Source of the DNA: DASRJG01 sp032124015
GTDB taxonomy: Bacteria; Acidobacteriota; Polarisedimenticolia; Polarisedimenticolales; DASRJG01
DNA: 17,624 nt
NCBI GenBank assembly: GCA_032124015.1
Contig: JAQBEH010000012.1
Coordinates: 1-17,624, forward strand
Direction of reading: 5' to 3'
The notes below the pieces were generated by a model. It had not been told where the DNA came from and searched no databases. It was given only the letters and a program-made list of their open reading frames with translations. Of this stretch, positions 1 to 7,600 are shown one piece after another; the first letter of the stretch is position 1, and each line of letters starts with the position of its first letter. Position numbers and translations under genes: made by a program.

Positions 1-1891
1 CCCAACGGTTGAAAACGCCGCGGCTGTAGCCTGTTCGCGTTATCGACCGCGTCACCTGAGCCGGCGGCGGGTCTACCGTTTCAAAGCACGTGAGCTTGTC
101 ATCCTCGAAGTCCGTCTGCGTACCCTTCAAGATGACCTGGACGATGTTTCCGTCGAGGTCGTCTTTGGTGTCGTAAAGATTGTGCGTGCTCCGAAGCGCG
201 ACCCCAGGGTAGCCCTGGTACGTCACGACGTTGTCCGGCGCACCGAATGGCCCTCGATCGACCGGCAACTTTCGACCGCACGGATCACCTTGAACCGTGA
301 AAGTCATCCGACGACGATCCGGTTCGACGCGTTCGTAGGCGTTGGAGCCGTTCTGGGTTTCCGAGCAACGCCCTGCCGCGAAGTCCCGACTCCAACTTCT
401 CACGAAGAATGGCTTTCCGGTCGGATCGTCATTGACTCCAAGTCCCTCCGGATAGGTCGTTTGACGGACTACGCCGACGATCATGCGATCAACGGTGTTC
501 GATCCGATCAAGCGAGAGCCAGACCTCCAATCGTCATTTTTGAATCGCAGTACAGCTCCGAGTGGCGTGCGGAGCTGTTCGAGCCCCCACCAAGCGCCCA
601 GCTCATATGGTTCCTGCGGAATGCCATATGTAAATTGGGTGGTTCCACCGAGTTCTTGATTGCTCCCCACCAGCGTGACGCTTGCAAGAACGGGCACCGA
701 CACCGGCTGGCCGCCGTCTATGAACGTCTTGATCTCGTACGACATTTGCGCCGTGATGCCTTGCGCGGCGGATCGTCCACCCTTGAAGGATACCGACTGC
801 ACTTCCTTGAGCATCCCTTCAGTTCCGGATGGACAACGCGAGGCATCCGGATCCGAGTCGACGCACCGCGTGGTCGTCAGGTCCATCGCGGGATACTGCG
901 TCGAGCGAATCGCTGTGATCGCTTCGGGGTAAGGCCCGCTCCGCTCGTATTGAATCGTAATTGAGTTTTCGAAGAGATCCTTGATGCGCGTCGTGTAGTA
1001 GCCGGCTCGATCGTGATTGCGGATCCATCCGTTCGGCTGTGCGTAGTCGTAGGGGACGATCTTCTCGAGCCGATAGATCGTCCCGTTCGGAAACGTGACG
1101 TCGTAGTGCTCGACACCTTCGATGGGGTCTTGACGCCTCATGCCACATGGATCTGGTCCAGGATCAGGAAGTTCACAACAGGTAGCGTCTGGATGCATCT
1201 CACAGATCCAATCGCAGGCTGGGGGTGGATCCGGCGGCACGCCCAACGGCTGGGTGCAGTCGGGGAAGTATCTGATTTTCAAGTCCGGATGCGCGTTGCG
1301 AATCGCCGGTTCGAATTGAAAGAGCGATCCGTCTGGAGACTCGAAGATTGTTGCGAATTCCGAGTAATCCCAGCCGGCCGGGGAGGCGCTCACGTGGTAC
1401 TTCGCGACGCGAAAAATCCTCCCCATGTGCCCCGTCCACCCGAGTCCGACCCAACTCCGCCCGGAAAGCCAGTTGGTGTAGCCCGAGCCCTCTCGAACCG
1501 AGTACTGACGGACGTTGTTGCCGTTGTAAGTCAGTCCAAAAGCAATTGGCGGCAACTTCCCATCTTGCGAAAGGACGGTGCTCAACGGCACGCCGATCTG
1601 AAGATTCCCGTTGAACGACGAGACGGCCGCCCTGCCGCCGACGGGCACGTCCGAAACACCGGGCGCGATGTTGGCCAGGTCGAGATCATCGAAGGTCGTC
1701 GTATCGGTCACAGGCAGCGCGGAGATGGGCTGAGGGCCTGTGGCACTCGCAGAAATCCAGAAGCCGGCGAGAAGCATGATCGTAGGTACGATTCGGACTC
1801 GCGCTGCGAGAGTTGAACTCCCGCGCTCGCGTCTGCGGCTCACAATCCCGGATTCCTTCGTAGCCCGCTGGTCTCGCTCATCGTTGTGCAT
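1..1891 (-). CDS. Secreted RHS/YD-repeat-like protein, N-terminal 630 codons (3' end outside window)
   Basis: One uninterrupted frame runs from the ATG at 1891 to the left edge. The start is fixed by a GGAGG five bases upstream. The N terminus is a long basic region (about 35 residues) followed by a hydrophobic core VPTIMLLAGFWISASA, so export through a signal peptide or anchor is likely. After it comes FNGNLQIGVPLS and then FGLTYNGNNV. Secreted RHS proteins usually begin with this 'N-x-G-N-L' strand and 'TYNS'-like strand. Later segments rich in aromatic residues and Gly (LSGRSWVGLGWTGHMGRIF, YDVTFPNGTIYRLEKI, NLYDTKDDLDGNIVQVI) fit the beta-rich shell and YD-repeat style. A Cys/Pro-rich insert (PDPPPACDWICEMHPDATCC) sits near residues 220-240. 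RHS shells can encapsulate a C-terminal toxin or act as surface proteins, but the C-terminal part that would decide this is not in the window. Family assignment is by motif style, not by search. Confidence 0.75.
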   Translation of the reverse strand, partial: MHNDERDQRATKESGIVSRRRERGSSTLAARVRIVPTIMLLAGFWISASATGPQPISALPVTDTTTFDDLDLANIAPGVSDVPVGGRAAVSSFNGNLQIGVPLSTVLSQDGKLPPIAFGLTYNGNNVRQYSVREGSGYTNWLSGRSWVGLGWTGHMGRIFRVAKYHVSASPAGWDYSEFATIFESPDGSLFQFEPAIRNAHPDLKIRYFPDCTQPLGVPPDPPPACDWICEMHPDATCCELPDPGPDPCGMRRQDPIEGVEHYDVTFPNGTIYRLEKIVPYDYAQPNGWIRNHDRAGYYTTRIKDLFENSITIQYERSGPYPEAITAIRSTQYPAMDLTTTRCVDSDPDASRCPSGTEGMLKEVQSVSFKGGRSAAQGITAQMSYEIKTFIDGGQPVSVPVLASVTLVGSNQELGGTTQFTYGIPQEPYELGAWWGLEQLRTPLGAVLRFKNDDWRSGSRLIGSNTVDRMIVGVVRQTTYPEGLGVNDDPTGKPFFVRSWSRDFAAGRCSETQNGSNAYERVEPDRRRMTFTVQGDPCGRKLPVDRGPFGAPDNVVTYQGYPGVALRSTHNLYDTKDDLDGNIVQVILKGTQTDFEDDKLTCFETVDPPPAQVTRSITRTGYSRGVFNRW

Positions 1892-2621
1892 GCCTGCCTC
1901 CAAGACCGATCGTGAAGAATCTGTGCTGCCACCCGAGTATTCGACGTCGAGCGCGAGCCGATCCGTCCGACACGACGATTTCAGTGAGATGAACTGAGAG
2001 ACCATCGGCGTCTGTTCCGCGAGGCGAATTGGCGTCGCCCAAGACCGTCGCTGCTTCGAGCGCGCGCTCCGCCACGATCCCGGCAACAGGATCGCCGCCG
2101 AGAATCTGAAGACTCTCAGTCGTGGCGGATCGCCACCCCCGCGTTGAATCCGCCATCCGTGCCCCCCAAGCGCTCGGAAGCAGAAGTTCATTGCGACTGA
2201 CTCTGCGTGACACCGCGGGTCGCAGACTCGACGGCTCGCGGACAATCGTCCGTCACGTGCGTCCAGCGATTACCTACCGCGCGTACCCGTGTTCGCGCGG
2301 CCACCCCTTGCGCGGGAGGCTACTCCGCCATTGGGCGCGGGCACAAGGGCTACTCGGTGACAATGCGGCGTATTTGAGTCAGGATTCGAGATCGCGCTGC
2401 ACTGCATCTCGGTCGGGTCGGTGGGGCAATGTCGCACCGGTCGCCCTCCGAGATCATGTTGCGCCACGGCAACCCAAGTTCCTCGAGCGAGTGGGGGCGA
2501 TACGGCTTTGCGGGTAACGGAATAACAACGGAGCGCCCGGCGGCCGCACCTCGATTGCCGTGCTCGGGTCTCGAAGGACTACTTCCGCTTTCCCGCCTTG
2601 CCGCGGACGCGCAAGTTCTCG
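1892..2621. other. About 730 bp without a supported gene
   Basis: This stretch lies between the start of the RHS-like gene and the hairpin after the small secreted gene at 2641-3147. Several short frames are open on both strands, but none combines a ribosome binding site, a plausible start and a recognisable protein. A minus frame ending at 1878 overlaps the RHS start by 14 bases and could at most be a leader ORF. Base composition is less GC-skewed by codon position than in the neighbouring genes. I see no tRNA, IS end or repeat array here. The promoter and leader of the RHS gene should lie in its lower-coordinate part. Confidence 0.5.
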
Positions 2622-2640
2622 GGCGGCTCGACAAGCCGCC
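2622..2640 (-). terminator. Hairpin directly after the small secreted gene
   Basis: A perfect 7-bp inverted repeat (GGCGGCT / AGCCGCC, 5-base loop) begins one base after the stop codon of the gene at 2641-3147. Its position fits a transcription end or mRNA-stabilising hairpin. There is no T-run after it on the minus strand, so a canonical intrinsic terminator is not shown. Confidence 0.4.
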
Positions 2641-3147
2641 TCAACGCGTTTTCGACGCCCCCGCCGCGCCTGGTGGCGGGGATTCCTCGGGCCCGTCGGC
2701 GCCCTGCGACGGATCCCACGCGTCGGCCCACAGCGGCTCGGAGAACAGGACGATCATGTTGCGGAAGGTGTCCCGCGCCGAATCCGCTGTCGTCGGCAGC
2801 GTCGGAGCGATCCGGCTCTTGTTGGTTTCGAGCACGGCGCGCTCGCTCGCGACCTCGGCTTTGTAGGTCCACGCACCGTTGCCGGTGATCCAGAGGCCAG
2901 CGGCCGAGCTGTCCCGCGCCCGGATCGGCGTGACGGTCCCATCGTTCACTGTCACCGTCAGGTGGCCGATTGAAAGCGTCCGGTCTTTCAGGTGCCGGCC
3001 CGCCTCTTGGAGGCGGAAGCTCGAGTAGGCTTCAAGCGTCGCGGCGAGCTCGGAGGGAGCCGATGGCGGCGGCGCCTGGGCGACCGCAGGCATCGCGACG
3101 AATGTGCCGAAAAAGATGGATGGAACGACGAGTCTCGCAGATCGCAT
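2641..3147 (-). CDS. Small secreted protein of unknown function, possibly truncated
   Basis: A 168-residue protein. The start ATG at 3147 has a strong GGAGGG five bases upstream. Residues 1-25 form a classic signal peptide (hydrophobic core, cleavage near AVAQA). The mature part has a short helical segment (ATLEAYSSFRLQEAGRHL), then a beta-rich stretch (LTVTVNDGTVTPIRA, GLWITGNGAWTYKAEV) followed by VASERAVLETNKSRI, and ends in a Pro/Gly-rich tail after an aromatic LWADAWDPSQ segment. I do not recognise a named family. The order 'strand with G-x-V-x-P, G-x-G-x-x-x-Y, E-R, x-N' is reminiscent of the N-terminal sandwich of some large acidobacterial secreted peptidases, so this may be the surviving front of a longer protein. 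Alternatively it is a complete small periplasmic protein; the hairpin right after the stop supports a real 3' end. Confidence 0.65.
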   Translation of the reverse strand: MRSARLVVPSIFFGTFVAMPAVAQAPPPSAPSELAATLEAYSSFRLQEAGRHLKDRTLSIGHLTVTVNDGTVTPIRARDSSAAGLWITGNGAWTYKAEVASERAVLETNKSRIAPTLPTTADSARDTFRNMIVLFSEPLWADAWDPSQGADGPEESPPPGAAGASKTR

Positions 3148-3201
3148 GGCGGCCCTCCGGACTGGGTCGCAGCCTACCAGAAGCGTGCGCTAGGCAAGAA
3201 G

Positions 3202-3218
3202 ACCGGGACTGTCCCGGT
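3202..3218. repeat. Near-perfect palindrome, REP-like
   Basis: ACCGGGAC and GTCCCGGT form a perfect 8-bp inverted repeat around a single central T. It lies about 55 bp upstream of the small secreted gene, at the edge of the patchwork region. GGGACAGTCCC-type palindromes are common as interspersed REP-like elements in high-GC genomes. Only this one copy is seen here, so mobility is not shown. Confidence 0.4.
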
Positions 3219-3374
3219 TCACGGACAGGTCGGTACGCCCAAAGGTCGATCGCACGCCCCGACACCCGCCGCTTGCGGACGGCTCACACCGAGGGAGTTC
3301 GGCCCGTACGGTCCCTCGCTCGTGTCGGTGTACCCGACCACGACGAAGTCCAGGAGCTGCCCGGCTCCATGCGG
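3219..3374 (-). pseudogene. Probable OmpA-like C-terminal domain fragment
   Basis: A stop-to-stop frame of 51 codons with no start of its own (TGA immediately upstream at 3375-3377, TGA at 3219-3221). It reads LLDFVVVGYTDTSEGPYG, then PNSLGVSRPQAAGV. OmpA-like peptidoglycan-binding domains carry a 'V-x-G-[HY]-T-D-x-x-G ... N-x-x-L-S-x-x-R-A-x-A-V' signature, and this fragment follows that spacing well. It is cut off at both ends and lies beside a tmRNA-end repeat, so I read it as a decayed gene piece. The match is by eye and could be chance. Confidence 0.28.
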
Positions 3375-3389
3375 TCATGGAATCCAAAG

Positions 3390-3413
3390 GACTGGTGGAG
3401 GCGGCGGGAATCG
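3390..3413 (-). repeat. tmRNA (ssrA) 3'-end remnant, copy A
   Basis: On the minus strand this reads CGATTCCCGCCGCCTCCACC plus AGTC. It corresponds to the 3' half of the T-arm, the acceptor strand and the CCA of a tmRNA gene. The 24 bases are identical to 4381-4404 (copy C), including GTC after the CCA. The 5' side of the T-arm is missing (GCAGTC in place of the expected sequence), so this is a broken copy. Sequences of this kind mark integration at ssrA. Confidence 0.55.
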
Positions 3414-3422
3414 CAGTCGCCA

Positions 3423-3476
3423 GCGCGCGTAGCGAAGCGGAGCGCGCGCAATGTGAGACATGCGCCCGAAGGGCGC
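3423..3476. repeat. Two adjacent hairpins between tmRNA-end copies A and B
   Basis: The first (3423-3449) has GCGCGCG and CGCGCGC arms around a loop containing AGCGAAGCGG. The second (3462-3476) is a perfect GCGCCC-GAA-GGGCGC hairpin. A related AGCGAAGCGAGGA motif occurs again at 3513-3525, directly before copy B. No coding frame explains them; they resemble interspersed palindromic repeat material. Confidence 0.4.
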
Positions 3477-3525
3477 GACAACCGACACCGATGACCGACG
3501 CCGGAATGACGAGCGAAGCGAGGAA

Positions 3526-3553
3526 TGGAGGCGGCGGGAATCGAACCCGCGTC
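3526..3553 (-). repeat. tmRNA (ssrA) 3'-end remnant, copy B
   Basis: Minus strand: GACGCGGGTTCGATTCCCGC followed by CGCCTCCA. A complete T-arm (stem GCGGG/CCCGC, loop TTCGATT) and an acceptor 3' strand are present, but the encoded CCA is replaced by TTCC. The 28 bases are identical to 4387-4414. TTCGGAC before the T-arm is the usual tmRNA sequence at this place. No tmRNA body (tag reading frame, conserved 5' GGTTTCGACGG) lies upstream; the DUF5674 operon does. Confidence 0.6.
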
Positions 3554-3565
3554 CGAATTTGACCG

Positions 3566-3590
3566 AGAAGTCGTGCGGTGCACGACTTCT
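3566..3590. repeat. Perfect 11-bp hairpin downstream of the DUF5674 operon
   Basis: AGAAGTCGTGC and GCACGACTTCT pair without mismatch around a 3-base loop. The hairpin lies 24 bp after the stop of the minus-strand gene at 3614-3964 and 13 bp before tmRNA-end copy B. It can act as the operon's transcription end, although no T-run follows it on the minus strand. It could also be part of the integrated element's end. Confidence 0.5.
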
Positions 3591-3613
3591 GTGGCCACGG
3601 CTGACATTCCCGC

Positions 3614-3964
3614 TCAGCCTCTCCCTTGAGCTTTCGCCGCGGCCACGGCGAACACATCGAAGTAGCGCTGCAGCGTCGCCTCGGTCGAGCCGTACACGTT
3701 GGTTCCCGCCAGGAAGTCGAGCAGCACTTCCCGGGCGCGGCAAATCTCTCGCAGGCGGGCAACCGAAACCCGGTGACGGGAGTCGTCAAGCGTGAGGTCG
3801 ATCAACTCCAGGGCTCTGTCGAGAGCGCCCTGCGCAATCGCGGGGTTGCGGGACCGCCACTTCAGCGCCCGGCTGACTTCGCTGCCGACGTTGCCCAGCT
3901 GTTGAGCGAGCGAGAGCGTGCACCACCGCTCGGCGAAACCGTCGCCATGCTTGAGGTCCATCAT
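3614..3964 (-). CDS. Helical partner protein of the DUF5674 gene, possible toxin-antitoxin-like member
   Basis: A 116-residue, almost wholly helical protein. It contains LAQQLGNVGSEVSRALKWR, a central helix ALDRALELIDLTLDD, then LREICRAREVLLDFLAG and TEATLQRYFDVFAVAA. I recall proteins of this type (LGNIGSEV-R...W, RALELLDLT, REVL-DYF-G-N-YGS) lying next to DUF5674 genes in many genomes, but I know no established function. Its ATG at 3964 overlaps the TGA of the upstream DUF5674 gene as ATGA, so the two are translated together. Size, tight pairing and location inside a suspected small mobile segment suggest a toxin-antitoxin-like or accessory module; this is inference. No HEPN RxxxxH nuclease motif is evident. 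GC use is close to that of the neighbours. Confidence 0.7.
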   Translation of the reverse strand: MMDLKHGDGFAERWCTLSLAQQLGNVGSEVSRALKWRSRNPAIAQGALDRALELIDLTLDDSRHRVSVARLREICRAREVLLDFLAGTNVYGSTEATLQRYFDVFAVAAAKAQGRG

Positions 3965-4308
3965 CGAATCACCAGATCGCGCACGAGTTCGGCGATCCTT
4001 CCTCGTGTCGCCGGATCATCGACACCTCGGGAACGATTCCCGAAGGAAGGGCGAAGATTGATCATGGAATCGAACTCGAGCCAGTCGCTTCCTGGCAGCT
4101 CGGGGTAGAGGTTGATCCCCCAGAGATCTTGCTGTCGCGAATGGTCGGCCAACAATTCAGCCTCCTGATCCGCGTGCAGTTCCGCGTCGACGATCATGAT
4201 CCGACGCTCAAGATCGACGACAGCTTTGACGAGGTCGCCAAAGCGCCCTGCCGCCAGGAACCGCAGTTCGTCGAATGAAATTCTATCTCGGTCGGTCACG
4301 ATTCTCAT
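3961..4308 (-). CDS. DUF5674 family protein
   Basis: 115 residues, family recognised from conserved blocks: FGDLVKAVVD (23-32), ELHADQE (43-49), LWGINLYP (62-69), EFDSMINLRP (78-87) and GNRSRGVDDP (90-99). The length is normal for DUF5674. The ATG at 4308 puts the N terminus where the family begins, but there is no clear Shine-Dalgarno sequence (CCTGCTCC precedes it). The biochemical function of DUF5674 is not known to me. The gene is first in a two-gene operon with the helical protein at 3614-3964, and the pair lies between tmRNA 3'-end remnants A/B and C, which suggests arrival on a small integrated element. Confidence 0.85.
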   Translation of the reverse strand: MRIVTDRDRISFDELRFLAAGRFGDLVKAVVDLERRIMIVDAELHADQEAELLADHSRQQDLWGINLYPELPGSDWLEFDSMINLRPSFGNRSRGVDDPATRGRIAELVRDLVIR

Positions 4309-4380
4309 GGAGCAGGAACCGTACCACGCCTCTCACGGCGGCGCTGACGGTCGTTCTCGACGAGAAGGCAGCAGGAGTTC

Positions 4381-4414
4381 GACTGGTGGAGGCGGCGGGA
4401 ATCGAACCCGCGTC
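4381..4414 (-). repeat. tmRNA (ssrA) 3'-end remnant, copy C, with CCA
   Basis: The most complete copy: T-arm GCGGG-TTCGATT-CCCGC, acceptor strand CGCCTCC, discriminator A and encoded CCA at 4384-4386. It shares 24 bases with copy A and 28 with copy B. Upstream on the minus strand are two further hairpins (CGCAGCT/AGCTGCG near 4450-4466 and CCTGGG/CCCAGG near 4426-4444). I find no tag-peptide frame ending in ALAA and no conserved tmRNA 5' end before the metallopeptidase stop at 4602, so a full ssrA gene is not supported. Confidence 0.6.
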
Positions 4415-4540
4415 GAAAAGACTCGCCTGGGAGGGCCACCCAGGATACGTCGCAGCTTGAGCTGCGAAGGCCAGCGAGCCGGGAGACCATTGTGTGCGTT
4501 GGGCCTTGACCCTCACTCGGTCGCCTCCGCGGCGCACGGC
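4415..4540 (-). other. Structured non-coding stretch upstream of tmRNA-end copy C
   Basis: No protein gene is supported. On the minus strand GGAGGCG (4528-4522) is exactly complementary to the acceptor strand CGCCTCC of copy C, which would close a tRNA-like structure of about 145 nt with two internal hairpins before the T-arm. It does not fit a canonical tRNA (no D-arm; a six- or eight-base loop at the candidate anticodon) or a standard tmRNA. It may be a decayed or unusual tRNA-like RNA, or the pairing may be chance in GC-rich DNA. Confidence 0.25.
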
Positions 4541-4566
4541 ACTGCGGCGGAGGCTGACACCGCAGT
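4541..4566 (-). terminator. Hairpin downstream of the 4602-7637 metallopeptidase gene
   Basis: ACTGCGG and CCGCAGT form a perfect 7-bp stem with a 12-base loop, 36 bp beyond the stop codon. The position fits a transcription end for the tandem metallopeptidase genes. No T-run is present, so the call is tentative. Confidence 0.3.
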
Positions 4567-4601
4567 CCCTTTGCGCGCCGTCAACCTCGAAACGCCGGCG
4601 T

Positions 4602-7600
4602 CTAGGGCGCGCATCGCAAAGGCGCCTGTTGGATGAGCCCGTCCCGATCCCCGACTTGCTGCCCCACCCCTTCGTTGTATTCGCCCACGCCGCACGGTCC
4701 TTCCGCGCGCAGCAGGTACCAGTCGCCTTCTCCCGGACCGGGCGCCGGACGGTAGAATGTCCCCGAAGGAACGGCGGCGTTGTTTCCCACGCACGTCGCA
4801 TCGGTGAACCGCGCGGAGCCCTTGAGAAGCGCAAGGCTGCCCGCGAGGACGTCGTACCGAACGGACGCTCCGGATTGCGCTGCGAGCGAGTCCCATTGAA
4901 CATCGACGTAGTCGGAACCCTGCACCGAACGGCGGACGAGCATCCCCACGACCTCGCCGGGAACCGCCCACGTCGTGGCATCCTGCGGAGCACAGTCGCA
5001 CGCGTCGCCCCGAGCGTCCTGGTCCGCATTGCCTTGATCCGGATTGGCCACGAGCATGCAGTTGTCGCAGGCGTCCCCCAACCCGTCGAGGTCGGCGTCT
5101 TCCTGCGACGGGTTGTGCGCAATCGGGCAGTTGTCGCACACCGTCGCGACACCGTCCGCGTCCTGACCGTCGGGATTCGATTGCGTGGGCGCGGGATCGA
5201 TGCTGTCGCCGCAGCCGTCCGCGTCGGCGTCGAGGTCGGCCGGATCGTCGCCGGTATCGAAACCGTTCGTTCCGAAGACGCGGAACAGATAGCGTCCGTC
5301 CTCGGGGACGTTCCACTCGTAGCTCGTCCCGCTCAAACGGATCGCGATGGGGAACCAGTTCGCGCCGTTGTCCGAGCTGACGAACAGGTAGGAGAGCACG
5401 GGACGGGTCGTACCGAGGGCCGCGCCGCCGACGCGAAACGGAGGGTAGAACCGCCAATGGACCCGGATCCTCTCGTCGCGAAGCGCGAGGAAGGAGCTTG
5501 GGGGAGAAACCAGCGAGGCTGCGATCGGCTCGGTGACAAGCGCCGTGGTGTCGGCGAGCGCAGTGTGGGGAACGCCGCCCTCGTACCATCGGCGCACCAA
5601 GTCGACGCTCGCGGCGCCCGTGGGGAGCGGGACGACCACCGAGTGCCCCGCGGTGTCGGAAACGCCGTCCCCGTGGAGGACGCCGAACGCGTCGAAGAGG
5701 TCGTCCCCATCGGTGTCGACGGTCTCGGGTGTGAAGCTCACCGAAGAGAGCGGCACCGCGCTCGCGTCACGAAAGACGAGCGAGGTCGAGTGCCTGAGCG
5801 GATCGCGGCCGGAGGCGGCGTCCGAAAACAGCCTTGGGCGTGTGGTGACGCGCGACGTCTCGTCGTCGACGAACGAGCCGCCGCCGCTGCGGGTCAGAGT
5901 CATACGCATGAAGAGGGACACTTCCGGCGTTGCCTCGGCCATACGTGCCAGCAGTGAGTTGTATTCGGCCGGCTCGATCCAGTGGTAGGGCGCACCGACC
6001 GGGGAAATGCCCATCAGGCAAGGAATCCCGTCCCGGTTGTTCCCCGCTCCCGCGGGATCGACCAGAGGACCGAGCACCTGAAACCCCGCGCCCGGGAAGC
6101 CGTCGGATGACGGACCGAAGTTGTACTCGTCGAGACAGTCGATCCCCGACGTGACCCCGGTCAACGGACACGCGGCCTCCGAAAGTCCGTACGTGTGTCC
6201 GATCTCGTGGGGCGCCACCTCGCTCGGGATCGCCCCCACTTCGGCTTCCATGACCGACACTCTCGAAAGGGGCGGCAACGAGGCGCCCGAGAAGCCTCCG
6301 GCAAGGCTGCAGACCGGATAGACGCAGTCGAAGTAACCGGGAAGCACGACGCCCTCGGCATTGTCCCAGCCCATGGCCATGTAAGGGAGATCGAGCAGCG
6401 GCAGCGAGATGTGAGGACAGCTCAACAAGCCGAGGATCCCGCCGAATCTCGGGAACGGCACCGGAATGTCCGTGCTCACGGCGTCGACGCCGTGCACCGG
6501 AAAGAGGTCTCTCAGGACCGGCAGCGCGGCGTTCCTCAACGCCAGCGTATCGGCGCCCCCGGCGACGTAGCTCAGGCAGCCGAGAGCCGTGGGATCGGGC
6601 TCGAAAAACGGCTGGAAGACCACGCGCAGGTCGCGCCCGTGGACCAGGGGGATCGCGTCGAACTGCTGCCGGTTGTCCACGACGCGGCAGTCCGTCGGCT
6701 GGCATGGGATCGGCGAGCAGTCGACCGCGGGGTCGACCTCGGTGGTGATCACCATGTTGTTCAACACGCCGTCCTGCGCCCGGAATCCGTTCGCCGTCCC
6801 TCCGTCCCAACCGGCCAGAAACATGTTGACGTTCGACGTCGAGCTGCAGGCCGGCAACGGGACCAACTTGGTGTCGGTGAAGACGTTGCCGGCCTTGTCG
6901 CGGACGGTGACGCGAACGCTCGCTGAGACGGGAGTCTCGTGGGAACTGCCGAGGGTCATCCTGACGATCGCCGGCCGATCCGCGATTAGCCCCTGGATCG
7001 TCGGCGCCACCTGCACGGGCTGGACGCCCATCACGCTGACACTGTTATCCACCAGCGGGATGCCGTCCGAGGGCCCGATCCGGAAGGTGAGACGACCGGG
7101 GGCGTCGGCCATGGCGCCGGTGCCCTGCACCGCGTGCGGGCTCGACCCGCGGCACGACGGCGATTTGTTTCCGTCGGGGCACGTCGGGATGTCGCCGGGG
7201 TTCTTTTGACTGATGATGTCGCACTGCGGATCGTAGATGAACGCAAGGTCGGTGGCTGGGCCGGGTGCGAGGTCGAGTAGATCGTCGTCGCCCCCTCCGC
7301 CGGAATCGTATTCCTTCATCACGACCCGCACTTCGAACGGGTCGAACGTCGGGCGCGTGACATTGCAAACGTAATTCGAGATCGCGGGGGTGCTCGGAGC
7401 GCTCGACGGAGGCATCGCGCACGCCGCGGCACCGTCGACGAACACCGTGAGATACGGCTCGGGATTCCCCTAGAGAAAGCCCTCGATCTCCGCGAGCACG
7501 CGCGCCTCGTCGATCGTGATCGCGAACTGGACCGGGCTGCCGTCCCGGCAGGCTGCACGCGTGGAAGGCGCCGCAAAGAACGCCGAGCTGATCAGAGCCA

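Noticed and set aside
182..1816. Two plus-strand frames opposite the RHS-like gene
   Set aside because: Their translations have no recognisable features, and the minus strand is open for 630 codons with a ribosome binding site and RHS-like sequence.
1878..2213. 111-codon minus frame just upstream of and overlapping the RHS start
   Set aside because: No ribosome binding site or recognisable protein. It could be a leader ORF, but nothing beyond the overlap supports it.
2579..2640. Basic C-terminal extension of the small secreted protein by frameshift
   Set aside because: The apparent peptide is explained by the GGCGGCT/AGCCGCC hairpin right after the stop codon, which fits a transcript end better.
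4305..4490. Small ORFs containing FDSRRLH or EAAGIEPAS-type peptides
   Set aside because: These peptides are the well-known spurious translations of tRNA/tmRNA 3' ends, here from the ssrA remnant.
4384..4740. A complete tmRNA gene
   Set aside because: Only the 3' end fits. No conserved 5' sequence and no tag frame ending in ALAA-stop was found, and the metallopeptidase coding region begins at 4602.
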